A DNA stretch of 64,000 bases, taken from Allomuricauda sp. GTDB lineage: Bacteria > Bacteroidota > Bacteroidia > Flavobacteriales > Flavobacteriaceae. Below are positions 1 through 9,111 of this stretch, one piece after another (within the stretch, counting starts at the first letter, position 1; each line of letters starts with the position of its first letter). Under the pieces are notes generated by a model that saw only the letters and a program-made list of their open reading frames with translations, was not told the origin of the DNA and ran no database searches. The DNA is taken from contig CP051244.1 in NCBI GenBank assembly GCA_017795045.1, forward strand, positions 3,473,527 through 3,537,526, given 5' to 3'. The position numbers and the translations under genes were made by a program.

Positions 1-263
1 CCAAGACCACCGAACAAAACTATACCCTGTTGAACCATTTGGACCTTTTCAAGACGTTCGGCTTGCCTCTTTTGATTGGATTGAGCCGAAAATCCATGAT
101 CTATAAAGTATTGGATTCCAACCCAAAGGAAGCTTTGAACGGCACCACCGCCCTCCACACGATTGCGTTATTGAAAGGGGCAAATATTCTACGGGCCCAT
201 GATGTCAAGGAGGCTATGGAATGTGTGAAACTGGTATCGGCCTTAAAAGCCAATGCCCTCTAG
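1..263 (+). CDS. folP: Dihydropteroate synthase, C-terminal fragment
   Basis: Only the last ~87 codons lie in the window; the gene enters from the left edge in frame (first full codon at base 3). The visible part carries the C-terminal hallmark of dihydropteroate synthase: the strand ending in IGLSRKSMI, then the NGTTALHTIALLKGANILRAHDV segment, here split as NGTTALHT and LRAHDV, which forms the end of the TIM barrel and contributes to pterin-diphosphate binding (family knowledge). The enzyme joins 6-hydroxymethyl-dihydropterin diphosphate to p-aminobenzoate in folate synthesis. It lies directly upstream of the diadenylate cyclase gene, a folP-cdaA order common in Bacteroidota. The cdaA start lies ~45 bp beyond this stop. 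Confidence 0.93.
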   Translation, partial: KTTEQNYTLLNHLDLFKTFGLPLLIGLSRKSMIYKVLDSNPKEALNGTTALHTIALLKGANILRAHDVKEAMECVKLVSALKANAL

Positions 264-307
264 TTTTTGGTTCTTCTATTTTTGCTAATTTTACAAAAAC
301 ACCGCGG

Positions 308-1093
308 TTGGATTTTCTAAATTTTCTCGAGTTTAAAATCACAGATATCATAGACATTGTCTTAGTGGCCGCGCTACTCTACTACGTGTACAAATTGGTG
401 CGGGGCACTGTGGCCATCAATATCTTTATTGGAATCGTCATTGTTTGGGCCTTGTGGAAGCTCACGGAACTGCTGCAAATGAAAATGATCAGCAGTATGG
501 TGGGTGGGTTCATGAATATTGGGCTTATTGCCTTGATCATTGTGTTCCAGCAGGAAATCCGGAAATTTTTATTGATGATCGGTTCCACCAATCTGGCCTC
601 CAAGCGAAGTTTTATCCGTCATTTCAAGTTTTTGAAACAGGAAGCCATGCCCTCGGACACGGATGTGGATGCCATTGTTGCGGCCTGTGACCGCATGGCC
701 GATACCAAGACAGGGGCCATTATTGTGATGGAGCGCAACAATTCGTTGGATATTGTCAAGTCTACTGGCGATGCCATGAACATTGAGATTACCCAACCGA
801 TTTTGGAGAGTATTTTCTTCAAGAACAGCCCGCTCCATGATGGCGCCATAGTGATCCAGGACAATTTTATTACGGCAACCCGGGTAATCTTACCTGTTTC
901 CAACGACCGTAACATTCCATTACGTTTTGGATTAAGGCATAGAGCCGCCGTGGGCATTACCGAGAAAACAGATGCCGTTTGTCTGGTGGTGAGTGAGGAA
1001 ACCGGTTCCATCTCCTACATTAAAAATGGGGAATTCATTCCTTTTAAAAATGTGGAAGAGTTAATTGCCCTCATCAAAAAAGACCTTGAATAG
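308..1093 (+). CDS. cdaA: Diadenylate cyclase CdaA (c-di-AMP synthase)
   Basis: Membrane-bound diadenylate cyclase that condenses two ATP into cyclic di-AMP. Three predicted membrane helices (~14-30, 37-53, 68-84) precede a DisA_N catalytic domain with both signature motifs: DGA at 178-180 (HDGAIVI) and RHR at 210-212 (LRHRAAVG). The reading frame is open back to an ATG at 221, but that would overlap folP by 43 bp and add 29 residues of unlikely sequence. I chose the TTG at 308 (then DFLNFLEFKITD), which matches the usual start of Bacteroidota CdaA; this is an inference. The 261-aa length fits the family. The stop codon overlaps the GTG start of the next gene by one base, suggesting translational coupling. 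Confidence 0.92.
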   Translation: MDFLNFLEFKITDIIDIVLVAALLYYVYKLVRGTVAINIFIGIVIVWALWKLTELLQMKMISSMVGGFMNIGLIALIIVFQQEIRKFLLMIGSTNLASKRSFIRHFKFLKQEAMPSDTDVDAIVAACDRMADTKTGAIIVMERNNSLDIVKSTGDAMNIEITQPILESIFFKNSPLHDGAIVIQDNFITATRVILPVSNDRNIPLRFGLRHRAAVGITEKTDAVCLVVSEETGSISYIKNGEFIPFKNVEELIALIKKDLE

Positions 1094-1857
1094 TGGAATG
1101 CAAAAATTGCCATACCGGTTTACATCCTGACTATGGTTATTGCCCTTCTTGTGGCGCGAAAGTAATTCGCGATAGACTCACCCTTAAAAGCGTTACTCAG
1201 GATTTAGTCTATCTGGTCTTTAATCTAGACAATACCCTATTCAAAACTTTCAGGCATCTCTTCACACAACCAGAGCGTGTCATCACTGGTTACATCTCGG
1301 GAACCAGAAAAAAACACATGAGTCCCTTTAGCTACTTTGCCATAGCCATAACGTTGGTGGGAATTCTGTTTTTTGTGCTTCGGAATGTATATCACATTGA
1401 TTTGACACCGGGCAACATCACCCGCAATGGGAAAACACCGAATATGGATTATATATTCGACTATCAGAGTATCATTACCTATTTGATCGTCCCGATGTAT
1501 GCCTTGATGACATGGTTCCTTTTTTTTGACAAGAAAAAAATGAATTTCACGGAACATTTGGTGGCCAATGCCTACATAACCGGGCAAATCTCCATGGTTC
1601 AAGTGATTGTTTGCCTACCGTTATTTGGGTTAACAAACCTAAGATATGACCTTTTTACCTGGATTTTTTTACTCCTGACAGTAACCTACCAATTCTATGT
1701 ATTCAAAAAAATATATCAAATTGGTTTTTGGAGCGCTTTTCTCCGTGGTTTTATCTACCTCATTCTCTTTACCATACTCATGCTGGTCATTGGAACACTA
1801 ATTTTGTTCGTTTCCTTGGCCACGGGACGAGTATCCCTAGAGGATTTTAGGGCATAA
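1093..1857 (+). CDS. DUF3667-like zinc-ribbon membrane protein
   Basis: A 254-aa protein starting with GTG overlapping the cdaA stop. The N-terminus holds a four-cysteine zinc ribbon (C3, C6, C17, C20: CKNC...CPSC). A short soluble stretch follows, then about five hydrophobic segments (around 78-98, 123-140, 160-180, 190-210 and 220-245). This layout, N-terminal zinc ribbon plus YISGTRKKHMSPFSYF-type motif and polytopic C-terminal part, matches the DUF3667 family, whose function is unknown. Its coupling to cdaA suggests co-expression with c-di-AMP synthesis, but no functional link can be shown from sequence. It ends 3 bp before the stop of the convergent ABC exporter gene, with no terminator between them. 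Confidence 0.75.
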   Translation: MECKNCHTGLHPDYGYCPSCGAKVIRDRLTLKSVTQDLVYLVFNLDNTLFKTFRHLFTQPERVITGYISGTRKKHMSPFSYFAIAITLVGILFFVLRNVYHIDLTPGNITRNGKTPNMDYIFDYQSIITYLIVPMYALMTWFLFFDKKKMNFTEHLVANAYITGQISMVQVIVCLPLFGLTNLRYDLFTWIFLLLTVTYQFYVFKKIYQIGFWSAFLRGFIYLILFTILMLVIGTLILFVSLATGRVSLEDFRA

Positions 1858-1860
1858 AAA

Positions 1861-3636
1861 TCAGGCAACTTCCTCAGCTAAGAACTGTGCCTCATATAGG
1901 TCGCTGTAGTACCCTCCTTTTTTCAAAAGCTCTTTATGGGCACCTATTTCAACGATTTGCCCTTGATCCATGACAATGATCTTGCTGGCCTTTTTAATGG
2001 TGGCGAGTCGATGGGCAATGATGATGGACGTTCTTCCTTCGGTAATCTTGTCCGTGGCCTGTTGAATCAGTTGTTCGGAATAGGTGTCCACCGAGGAAGT
2101 GGCCTCATCCAATATCAAAATGCTTGGATTGCTTACGTAGGCCCTCAAAAAGGCGATCAATTGGCGCTGTCCACTGGAAAGCATAGAACCCCTTTCCTTC
2201 ACATTGTATTGATATCCACCGGGAAGGCTGGAAATAAAATCATGTACTCCTATTTGCTTGGCGGCATCCTCTATCTGGGACACGGTTATGGACTCATCAC
2301 GCAATGAAATGTTATGGGCTATAGTGTCCGCAAACAGGAAGACATCCTGCAATACAATGGCAATATGGGACCTCAGGGATTTTAGGGTGTACTCTTGAAT
2401 ATTGATACCATCCACTAAAATCGAACCAGAATTGATCTCGTAAAACCGGTTGAGCAGATTGATGATAGTGGATTTTCCAGCTCCGGTTGCCCCAACAATG
2501 GCCACGGTTTCACCGGCATCCACCTTAAAAGAAATGCCATGGAGCACCTCTTCATCCTTAATGTAGCCAAACCGTACATCATTGAACTCGATATCTCCTT
2601 TGACTTCTGCTTTTTCCACATCGCCTTCATCGGCAATATGGCTATCCGTATCCAAAATCTTGAACACCCGGTTGGCAGCCACCATTCCCATTTGAAGGGT
2701 GTTGAACTTATCGGCAATCTGTCGCAACGGACGGAACAAAAGGTCCATCAGGAAAAAGAAGGCAAAAATGGAACCTGTATCGTTGAGGGCCACATTTTCA
2801 ATATTCTGGATCACCCCAAAATAAACCACCATACCAATTCCTATGGAATAGGATATCTCGGCCACTGGGAAGAAGATGGAGTTGTACCAAACCGTCTTGA
2901 GCCATGCATTTTGATGTTTCTCATTGATGACCCTGAACTTTTCCTTTTCGATTTCCTCTCGGTTAAAAAGTTGTACGATCTTCATCCCAGCGATGCGTTC
3001 CTGCACAAAGGAATTGAGGTTGGCCACCTGCGCCCGGACCTCAATAAAAGCCACTTTCATAGCTTGCTGAAACAAACGCGTAGCAATCAAAATCACCGGT
3101 AAAATGGCAAAAACGATCAAGGCCAGCTTCCAATTGGTGTATAGCATAATGGCCGCACCCAATAACATTTTGAGGACATCGGCCACGATCATAAAAAATC
3201 CTTGACTGAAAATTTCACCGATACGTTGCATATCGGCCACGGCCCTTGTGACCAAAACCCCAATGGAGGAGTTGTCAAAATAGGTCATTTTAAAGCTCAT
3301 CATCTTTTCAAAAAGACGGATACGGATATCCTTGATCACGGATTCCCCCAAAAGGTTGGCGTAATAGCTGAACAAGAGTTGGGTGACCACCTGCCCTACC
3401 AATACCGCCAACATAAAAAGTATGGTGGTCAACAATTTTTGACTGTCCTTGTTCTCCAAGGCCTCGTTGACGATGTCACGCACCAAGATGGGAATTTCCA
3501 CTGCAAAAGCTGCTGAAAGTATGGCCGCAAGTGCCACTACCCAAAAGATGCCCCTGTAGGGTTTGGTGTGTGCAAAAACCCGTTTGAACAGGCCAAAATC
3601 AAATGCTTTTCCTATTTCGTCACTTTTGCTCATCAA
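1861..3636 (-). CDS. MsbA-like ABC exporter (fused permease/ATPase)
   Basis: A half-size type IV ABC exporter of 591 aa. The N-terminal membrane domain (about six helices, residues ~28-310) is followed by the nucleotide-binding domain: Walker A GATGAGKST at 382-390, Q-loop near 430, signature LSSGQ at 486-490, Walker B ILILDE at 506-511 and an AHRL H-loop near 544. All catalytic motifs look intact, so it should be an active homodimeric or heterodimeric exporter. The substrate cannot be read from sequence; lipids or drugs are usual for MsbA/LmrA-like members. Its start overlaps the truA stop by 17 bp, so the two are probably one transcript. A second Met lies one codon downstream and either could be the start. 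Confidence 0.88.
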   Translation of the reverse strand: MMSKSDEIGKAFDFGLFKRVFAHTKPYRGIFWVVALAAILSAAFAVEIPILVRDIVNEALENKDSQKLLTTILFMLAVLVGQVVTQLLFSYYANLLGESVIKDIRIRLFEKMMSFKMTYFDNSSIGVLVTRAVADMQRIGEIFSQGFFMIVADVLKMLLGAAIMLYTNWKLALIVFAILPVILIATRLFQQAMKVAFIEVRAQVANLNSFVQERIAGMKIVQLFNREEIEKEKFRVINEKHQNAWLKTVWYNSIFFPVAEISYSIGIGMVVYFGVIQNIENVALNDTGSIFAFFFLMDLLFRPLRQIADKFNTLQMGMVAANRVFKILDTDSHIADEGDVEKAEVKGDIEFNDVRFGYIKDEEVLHGISFKVDAGETVAIVGATGAGKSTIINLLNRFYEINSGSILVDGINIQEYTLKSLRSHIAIVLQDVFLFADTIAHNISLRDESITVSQIEDAAKQIGVHDFISSLPGGYQYNVKERGSMLSSGQRQLIAFLRAYVSNPSILILDEATSSVDTYSEQLIQQATDKITEGRTSIIIAHRLATIKKASKIIVMDQGQIVEIGAHKELLKKGGYYSDLYEAQFLAEEVA

Positions 3637-4372
3637 ATCGTTCTTTTGGATATAAAACCTTGGTCAAATATAATCCTTTTGCCGGGACGGATACCCCTGC
3701 CTCACCCCTATCCTTGCTCTCCAATATCGTGTTGATATCCTCCGGGTTTATCTTCCCCATCCCTACATCCAGCAACGTTCCCACTATGGCCCTCACCATG
3801 TTCCTCAGAAAACGATCTGCCGTGATGGTGAACACCCATTTGTCTTCTTTTTTTTCCCAAACAGCTTTTTTCACATTACACAAAAAGGTCTTTACATCAC
3901 TGTTGGATTTGGAAAAGCACTCAAAATCCTTATGCCCCAATAAAAGGGAAGTGGCTTGGTTCATCGCCTCCAAATCCAGGGAATGCTTTGCATAATGGGC
4001 AAAATCGAAATAAAAGGGGTTCTTTTCCTGAACCAACCAATATTCATAGGTACGTTCAACAGCATCAAACCGGGCATGGGCCTCGGGAACCATTCGAAAT
4101 ATCCCCTGAACGGAAATATCTTCGGGCAAAAAAGCATTCAGTCGATACACCAATTCTTCCCTGTCCCTAATCTCATCAAAATCGAAATGGGCAAACATCT
4201 CCTTCGCATGCACACCGGTATCGGTCCTGCCCGCTCCCACGACGCTCAACTTCTGTCGCAAAAGGGTGGACAAGGCTTTTTCAAGCACTTCCTGCACGGT
4301 AATGGCATTGGGTTGGTTCTGCCATCCGTGGTATGCTTTCCCGAAATAGGAAAATTGGATAAAATATCTCAA
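3620..4372 (-). CDS. truA: tRNA pseudouridine synthase A
   Basis: Converts uridines 38-40 in the tRNA anticodon stem-loop to pseudouridine. The start FIQFSYFGKAYHGWQNQ is the typical TruA opening, and the catalytic loop AGRTDTGVHA gives Asp51 as the expected nucleophile. The C-terminal FLRNMVR motif (residues ~188-194) is also present. Length 250 aa fits the family. It is the first gene of a two-gene minus-strand unit with the ABC exporter, overlapping it by 17 bp. An 88-bp gap separates it from the divergent metallophosphoesterase gene. Confidence 0.95.
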   Translation of the reverse strand: MRYFIQFSYFGKAYHGWQNQPNAITVQEVLEKALSTLLRQKLSVVGAGRTDTGVHAKEMFAHFDFDEIRDREELVYRLNAFLPEDISVQGIFRMVPEAHARFDAVERTYEYWLVQEKNPFYFDFAHYAKHSLDLEAMNQATSLLLGHKDFECFSKSNSDVKTFLCNVKKAVWEKKEDKWVFTITADRFLRNMVRAIVGTLLDVGMGKINPEDINTILESKDRGEAGVSVPAKGLYLTKVLYPKERFDEQK

Positions 4373-4460
4373 AGGGATCCCTTACTTTTAAGTTGTTAAA
4401 GATAATCCAATCCCACCCAACACGAACCCAAGCTCTATTTTTTAGCATATTTTTAGCGTT

Positions 4461-4955
4461 ATGACCAAGATTCTTTTACTCTCGGACACCCACGGACATA
4501 TAGATTCCAACATCTTAAAGTATGCGGCGCAGGCCGATGAAATTTGGCATGCAGGGGACATTGGAAGTTTGGAGGTGACCGACCAATTGGAGGCCTTAAA
4601 GCCTGTTCGTGGGGTACACGGCAACATTGACGACCATGTGATTCAAAAGGAATTTCCAGAAAACAATCGGTTTATGTGTGAGGGTGTGGATGTATGGATC
4701 ACGCATATAGGGGGCTATCCGAACAGATATAATGTCAGGGTACGGGATGAGATTCGCAATAATCCCCCAAAACTATTCATCTGTGGGCATTCCCATATCT
4801 TAAAGGTGATGAACGACAAAAAACTAGGGTTGCTTCACATGAATCCCGGCGCATGCGGCAAACATGGGTTTCATCAAATACGAACCATGCTCAGGTTTGT
4901 GATAGACGGGGATAAAATCTCGGATTTGGAGGTAATTGAATTGGGACAACGATAG
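4461..4955 (+). CDS. YfcE-family metallophosphoesterase
   Basis: A 164-aa calcineurin-like phosphoesterase. The full metal-binding set is visible: DTHGH (D9, H11), GDIG (D33), GNIDD (N55), H82 and the GHSH motif (H110, H112). The small size and order match the YfcE/MJ0936 phosphodiesterase family, which uses two divalent metals and cleaves artificial phosphodiesters; the physiological substrate is generally unknown. It is transcribed divergently from truA and ends in a bidirectional terminator shared with the DUF4293 gene. Confidence 0.9.
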   Translation: MTKILLLSDTHGHIDSNILKYAAQADEIWHAGDIGSLEVTDQLEALKPVRGVHGNIDDHVIQKEFPENNRFMCEGVDVWITHIGGYPNRYNVRVRDEIRNNPPKLFICGHSHILKVMNDKKLGLLHMNPGACGKHGFHQIRTMLRFVIDGDKISDLEVIELGQR

Positions 4956-4965
4956 CCGAAAAACA

Positions 4966-4991
4966 AAAATCCCGACCAAGGCCGGGATTTT
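4966..4991. terminator. Bidirectional intrinsic terminator
   Basis: Perfect 9-bp stem: AAAATCCCG at 4966-4974 pairs with CGGGATTTT at 4983-4991 across an 8-base loop. The A- and T-ends make it work in both directions, between the phosphoesterase (+) and DUF4293 (-) genes. Confidence 0.85.
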
Positions 4992-5021
4992 CTTCGCACT
5001 AATACTACTAAGATGTTAGGT

Positions 5022-5432
5022 TTAACGTAAGCGATCAACAGATTTTACAAGATCTTCATCCTTTTTGATAGCCCTGTTGGCCAGGACCAGAAAAACGATA
5101 GAAAATACAGGAATCAGCATCCCAATACCCTTCTCAGAGACCTGGGTCTCTCCGGATAGACTTAGCGACCGATAAACGAAAAATCCTAGTAAAAAAAGAT
5201 TCAATATCATATTCAATCTGTTTACCACAAATTGATTTTGTCTGTTTTTATACATTAAAATGGACACTACGGCCAAGACCGCAGATACATAAAACACAAT
5301 GCTGACCAACACTTCGTTTTGGGCATAGATTTCCGCACCATCAACCGTTACCCACAAATTCAGAAAAAAGGGAAGTACACCCGTTAACAGGGCGACTACC
5401 AGCAAAAAAAACGTCTGAATCCGTTGAATCAT
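5022..5432 (-). CDS. DUF4293 family membrane protein
   Basis: A 136-aa integral membrane protein with four predicted helices (about 6-26, 43-61, 72-92 and 103-121) and a charged C-terminal tail. The opening MIQRIQTFFLLVVALLTG and the layout match the Bacteroidota-specific DUF4293 family; no function is known. In flavobacteria this gene is commonly found beside rho, as here, where it is divergent from rho. A TATTTTTG -7 element sits ~23 bp upstream of the start. Confidence 0.8.
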   Translation of the reverse strand: MIQRIQTFFLLVVALLTGVLPFFLNLWVTVDGAEIYAQNEVLVSIVFYVSAVLAVVSILMYKNRQNQFVVNRLNMILNLFLLGFFVYRSLSLSGETQVSEKGIGMLIPVFSIVFLVLANRAIKKDEDLVKSVDRLR

Positions 5433-5454
5433 TGTGCAAATTGCTTTGGAAATG

Positions 5455-5462
5455 CAAAAATA
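5455..5462 (-). promoter_or_regulatory. Putative -7 element for DUF4293 gene
   Basis: Reads TATTTTTG on the minus strand, an exact match to the Bacteroidota TAnnTTTG -7 consensus. It lies 23 bp upstream of the ATG. No good TTG -33 element was found at 18-21 bp. Confidence 0.4.
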
Positions 5463-5626
5463 GGCGTCTTTTTGAAAAATGAGCCCATATTCTTAAAAAA
5501 TAATTTGTATACTTGTGGCGTTATTAGCGAAGTACTTACCCAGGAAATCTTTCCTCCAGTAGCACCCCAATAACTTTTACTTCAATTATTTTCAGATTTA
5601 GACACGTTTAACTTATTCATCACTTA

Positions 5627-7219
5627 ATGTTCGAGATTTCAGATCTAAAAGCTAAAAAGCTTCCTGAACTGCAAGAAATTGCAAAGGGTCTTAACGTCCC
5701 CAAATTCAAGTCTTTAAAAAAATTGGACTTGGTATACCAAATTCTTGATGTACAGGCATCCAACCCAAAAGCGGTAGTAGAGACCGCAGCTGTTCCCGAG
5801 AAAAAAGCTGCAGCTCCAAAACCCCGACGCGAAAGAACTCCACGCCCCAAGGCGCAAGCTCCGGCCCAGGAGCAAAAAAACACCCCCAAAGAAACCACTG
5901 AGAATGTAAAAGAAACTGGTTCCGAGGAGAAAAAAGAAGAAACCAAAGGACATGCTCCCAAAAAAGAGCACAAACAAAATAGTCCACAAAAGGGACAAAA
6001 CAATAGGAGAAACAACCAACACCAAAAAAACAATTCGCACGACAAAAAGAACAGTAATTTTGACAAAGACTTGAAAAACAGGTATAAAGAGCCTGAGTTT
6101 GAGTTTGACAGCATTATTGAGAGCGAAGGGGTATTGGACATTATGCAGGACGGATACGGGTTCTTGCGTTCTTCGGACTACAACTATCTTTCCTCTCCCG
6201 ATGATATTTATGTGTCACAATCCCAAATTAGATTGTTTGGTCTAAAATCAGGAGATACAGTTTTAGGAAACATTAGACCTCCGAAAGAAGGTGAAAAGTA
6301 TTTCCCTTTGATCAAGGTGAACAAAATCAACGGTTTGGATCCCCAAGTGGTCCGTGACCGTGTTGCTTTTGAACACTTGACACCTTTGTTCCCAAAGGAA
6401 AAATTCAAATTGGCAGAAAGACAAAGCACTATCTCAACACGAATCATGGACTTGTTCTCACCTATTGGTAAGGGACAACGTGGTATGATCGTATCACAGC
6501 CCAAAACGGGCAAGACCATGCTCTTGAAGGATATTGCCAACGCCATTGCCGCCAACCATCCCGAGGTATACCAAATCATCCTTTTGATTGATGAGCGTCC
6601 TGAGGAGGTTACCGACATGCAACGTAATGTACGTGGCGAGGTGGTTGCCTCTACCTTTGACAAGGAGGCTTCCGAGCACGTGCGTGTAGCCAATATTGTA
6701 TTGGACAAAGCCAAAAGATTGGTGGAATGTGGTCATGATGTAGTGATCCTTTTGGACTCCATCACACGTTTGGCCCGTGCTTACAATACGGTACAGCCCG
6801 CCTCCGGAAAGGTATTGAGTGGTGGTGTTGATGCCAATGCCCTACACAAGCCCAAAAGGTTCTTTGGTGCGGCCAGAAATATTGAAAACGGTGGATCTCT
6901 TTCCATCATCGCCACGGCATTGACAGAGACCGGGTCCAAAATGGACGAGGTTATCTTTGAGGAATTCAAGGGTACGGGTAATATGGAACTTCAGTTGGAT
7001 AGACGTATTTCCAACCGAAGGATCTTCCCTGCCATCGACCTTATTTCTTCCTCTACGCGAAGAGACGACCTATTGTTGGATGAAAATACCATTCAACGTA
7101 TGTGGATCATGCGCAAGTATTTAGCGGACATGAACCCTGTGGAAGCCATGGAGTTTATGGAGCAGCGTATAAAACAAACCAGGAACAACGAAGAGTTCCT
7201 ATTGACCATGAATGAATAG
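5627..7219 (+). CDS. rho: Transcription termination factor Rho
   Basis: Hexameric RNA-dependent ATPase that ends transcription of untranslated RNA. Order: N-terminal Rho_N helical domain (residues ~1-42), a low-complexity insert (~45-158) rich in Lys, Glu, Gln, Asn and Pro, the cold-shock-like RNA-binding domain (~165-235, with [14 protein letters not shown]), then the RecA-type ATPase with Walker A PKTGKTM (~292-298), [13 protein letters not shown] and the downstream Q/R-loop regions. At 530 aa it is ~110 residues longer than E. coli Rho, wholly because of the insert, which is typical of Bacteroidota. The 194-bp upstream gap implies a long leader, consistent with the autoregulation known for rho. 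A strong terminator follows. Confidence 0.97.
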   Translation: MFEISDLKAKKLPELQEIAKGLNVPKFKSLKKLDLVYQILDVQASNPKAVVETAAVPEKKAAAPKPRRERTPRPKAQAPAQEQKNTPKETTENVKETGSEEKKEETKGHAPKKEHKQNSPQKGQNNRRNNQHQKNNSHDKKNSNFDKDLKNRYKEPEFEFDSIIESEGVLDIMQDGYGFLRSSDYNYLSSPDDIYVSQSQIRLFGLKSGDTVLGNIRPPKEGEKYFPLIKVNKINGLDPQVVRDRVAFEHLTPLFPKEKFKLAERQSTISTRIMDLFSPIGKGQRGMIVSQPKTGKTMLLKDIANAIAANHPEVYQIILLIDERPEEVTDMQRNVRGEVVASTFDKEASEHVRVANIVLDKAKRLVECGHDVVILLDSITRLARAYNTVQPASGKVLSGGVDANALHKPKRFFGAARNIENGGSLSIIATALTETGSKMDEVIFEEFKGTGNMELQLDRRISNRRIFPAIDLISSSTRRDDLLLDENTIQRMWIMRKYLADMNPVEAMEFMEQRIKQTRNNEEFLLTMNE

Positions 7220-7251
7220 TTATTTTTTAATATACTGTAATTCAATAATTT

Positions 7252-7283
7252 AAAAACCCTCAGGAAAATTCCTGAGGGTTTTT
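7252..7283 (+). terminator. Intrinsic terminator of rho
   Basis: 13-bp perfect stem (AAAAACCCTCAGG at 7252-7264 with its complement at 7271-7283) around a 6-base loop, followed by a T-run. Confidence 0.9.
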
Positions 7284-7356
7284 TCTTTACCCGTTTTAAA
7301 GAAAAAGCATATCTTTAAATCGTTTCCTCAAAACCGAACTTTAATACTTTGAAAAG

Positions 7357-8034
7357 ATGAAAAAAAACAGAAAAATAGCAGCTATTGGTCTAGGTGCTTT
7401 TTTACTCATGCTTGGGGCATGTCAGCAAGCTCCAAAAAAGGAAGAATCCACAGAATCCAATGCCGCTGAACAATCCCAAGAAAGGATTGAGCCCCCCAAA
7501 GGAATCATTTCCTTGGAAGAATCAAAGTCCCTGTACGATAATTACACCAAGAACAGGGCTGAAATCATTCAACAGTTTGAAGCAGAACGCAGCCCGGAAA
7601 GCAAGTTTGAAGTTGCCCGGTTCACCGCATTCAGCTACGAAGAGATCAAACAATACATGGCTTTCTTGGAGCAAGAAGCCCAAAATGCGCAAGTGGACAT
7701 TTCCTCACTTCGTTTTTATTTTGCCAATTATCCAGATCAGGAAGATTTCCCCGATGGAAAGAAAATTGTGCATCCCAGACAGAATTCCATTTTTATCGTT
7801 CCTGCCATGAAAGCAGATGGCGGTGAATACGGATTCTATATTGGTGCCGATGGCAAAGCAAAACTCATCAAAAATGCCGTAGGGCAAACCGAAGTGGGTA
7901 GTACCTTGGACAACAAACAAAAATCGCAAGCCAGTTTCGTGCCCAGTCTCAGTAGCCCCGCAAGTGCCGCAGGAGAACAAAGCCTTGCCCTGAACAGAGG
8001 GAACTCATCCCCTCCACCATGGACTGATTATTAA
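7357..8034 (+). CDS. Hypothetical lipoprotein
   Basis: A 225-aa protein with a lipoprotein signal peptide: basic start MKKNRK, hydrophobic core, lipobox LGAC with Cys22. The mature part begins with a charged, Glu/Gln-rich linker and continues as a soluble domain (~50-185) with the pattern ARFTAFSYEEIKQYMAFLEQEA and a strand-rich core. The tail is Ser/Pro-rich and ends SPPPWTDY. I recognise no characterised family; it resembles lipoproteins annotated only as hypothetical in flavobacteria. It sits 13 bp upstream of a polytopic membrane protein, so the two are probably co-transcribed and may act together at the envelope. Confidence 0.7.
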   Translation: MKKNRKIAAIGLGAFLLMLGACQQAPKKEESTESNAAEQSQERIEPPKGIISLEESKSLYDNYTKNRAEIIQQFEAERSPESKFEVARFTAFSYEEIKQYMAFLEQEAQNAQVDISSLRFYFANYPDQEDFPDGKKIVHPRQNSIFIVPAMKADGGEYGFYIGADGKAKLIKNAVGQTEVGSTLDNKQKSQASFVPSLSSPASAAGEQSLALNRGNSSPPPWTDY

Positions 8035-8047
8035 TTAATAGACCGTC

Positions 8048-8737
8048 ATGGTCCAAGAGCTCTACACTTTTTTAAAGGATCAGTACTATCTTCCTTTGTA
8101 CTTATTGACATGGCTAATATCGGTATTTACGTATAGACGGTATTTTGACACCGTCTTAAAATACTTACCCATGTTCATTGCCTACACCTTCTTTACGGAG
8201 TTGCTCGGCTATTTTATTAAATATTATGAAGATTTCCAGTTCTTCTCGGATGAGCGGTACGCTTGGCGCAATATCATCATTTATAATATCTACCAGATCA
8301 TTACATTTTTGTTTTTCTGCCGGATATACTATAAAACCATTCAATCCAAGCAGTATAAAAAATGGATACGATACGGGGTCATGGTGATGCTATTGGGGTA
8401 TGTGGTAAACATTTTCTTTAAAAACCCCTTTTATGAAGGCCTCTTCTATGGAGACATTGTAGGATCTTGGGTTTTGATCATGAGCATCATTTTTTACTTT
8501 AAGGAAAAAAGACAGGAAATCAATCCCTATCCCCAAAAAAACAATTTGTTGTTTTGGATAAGTCTGGGCAGTTTTATCTTTTACCTGACAGTACCCTACA
8601 TATTACTGATTGGCCACACCAATGCCAACTTATGGTTCTATTTACATTTGCGAAGCGCCTTACTTTTTCTTATTTTGATTTTGTATACCTTTTTTATCAT
8701 TGGTTTGTTGCTAGGGCAGAGAAAAGCCTTCCGTTGA
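8048..8737 (+). CDS. Polytopic membrane protein of unknown function
   Basis: A 229-aa protein, strongly hydrophobic, with about seven predicted membrane helices spread evenly from residue ~14 to ~222. It has many aromatic residues and short charged loops (for example FKEKRQEINPYPQKN near 150). No catalytic motif or known family was recognised. It follows the lipoprotein gene by 13 bp on the same strand, so the two likely form a small operon, closed by the terminator shared with rpsT. Confidence 0.7.
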   Translation: MVQELYTFLKDQYYLPLYLLTWLISVFTYRRYFDTVLKYLPMFIAYTFFTELLGYFIKYYEDFQFFSDERYAWRNIIIYNIYQIITFLFFCRIYYKTIQSKQYKKWIRYGVMVMLLGYVVNIFFKNPFYEGLFYGDIVGSWVLIMSIIFYFKEKRQEINPYPQKNNLLFWISLGSFIFYLTVPYILLIGHTNANLWFYLHLRSALLFLILILYTFFIIGLLLGQRKAFR

Positions 8738-8774
8738 ACACAATCCAAAGAAGAATAGAAAAAGTTTAGACCAT

Positions 8775-8805
8775 AAAAAAAGCTCCCTATAAGGGAGCTT
8801 TTTTT
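8775..8805. terminator. Bidirectional intrinsic terminator
   Basis: Stem AAAAAAAGCTCCCT (8775-8788) with its complement 8792-8805 around a 3-base loop. The A-run and T-run on either side allow termination of both the membrane-protein gene (+) and rpsT (-). Confidence 0.88.
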
Positions 8806-8825
8806 ATACTGATTTATGACAAATG

Positions 8826-9077
8826 TTACATTCCTGCAACTCTGCTCATCAATTTGCTTTTCAAGTTGGAAGCCTTATTGGCGTGGATAATATTCTTCTT
8901 CGCCAATTTATCAATCATTCCAACAACAGTAGGCAACAAAGCCTCTGCAGCTTTCTTGTCTTCCTCGCTACGCAATTTCTTGATGGCATTACGCACGGTT
9001 TTGTGCTGATACCTATTACGCAAGCGTACTGCTTCGTTTCTTCTGATTCTCTTTAATGCTGACTTATGGTTTGCCAT
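8826..9077 (-). CDS. rpsT: 30S ribosomal protein S20
   Basis: An 83-aa basic helical protein with the standard S20 opening [15 protein letters not shown], binding 16S rRNA early in 30S assembly. Length and composition fit the family throughout. It lies 34 bp downstream of two tRNA-Glu genes on the same strand. The only convincing promoter is upstream of the tRNAs, so it may be part of a tRNA-tRNA-rpsT transcript. Confidence 0.96.
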   Translation of the reverse strand: MANHKSALKRIRRNEAVRLRNRYQHKTVRNAIKKLRSEEDKKAAEALLPTVVGMIDKLAKKNIIHANKASNLKSKLMSRVAGM

Positions 9078-9111
9078 TGCCTAAATTTATACTTTCTAAA
9101 TCCTTTTTTTG

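Noticed and set aside
5620-6141. Long open frames on the minus strand opposite the rho insert
   Set aside because: They arise from the Lys/Gln/Asn-rich codon bias of the insert; they are Leu/Phe/Cys-rich shadows with no start context.
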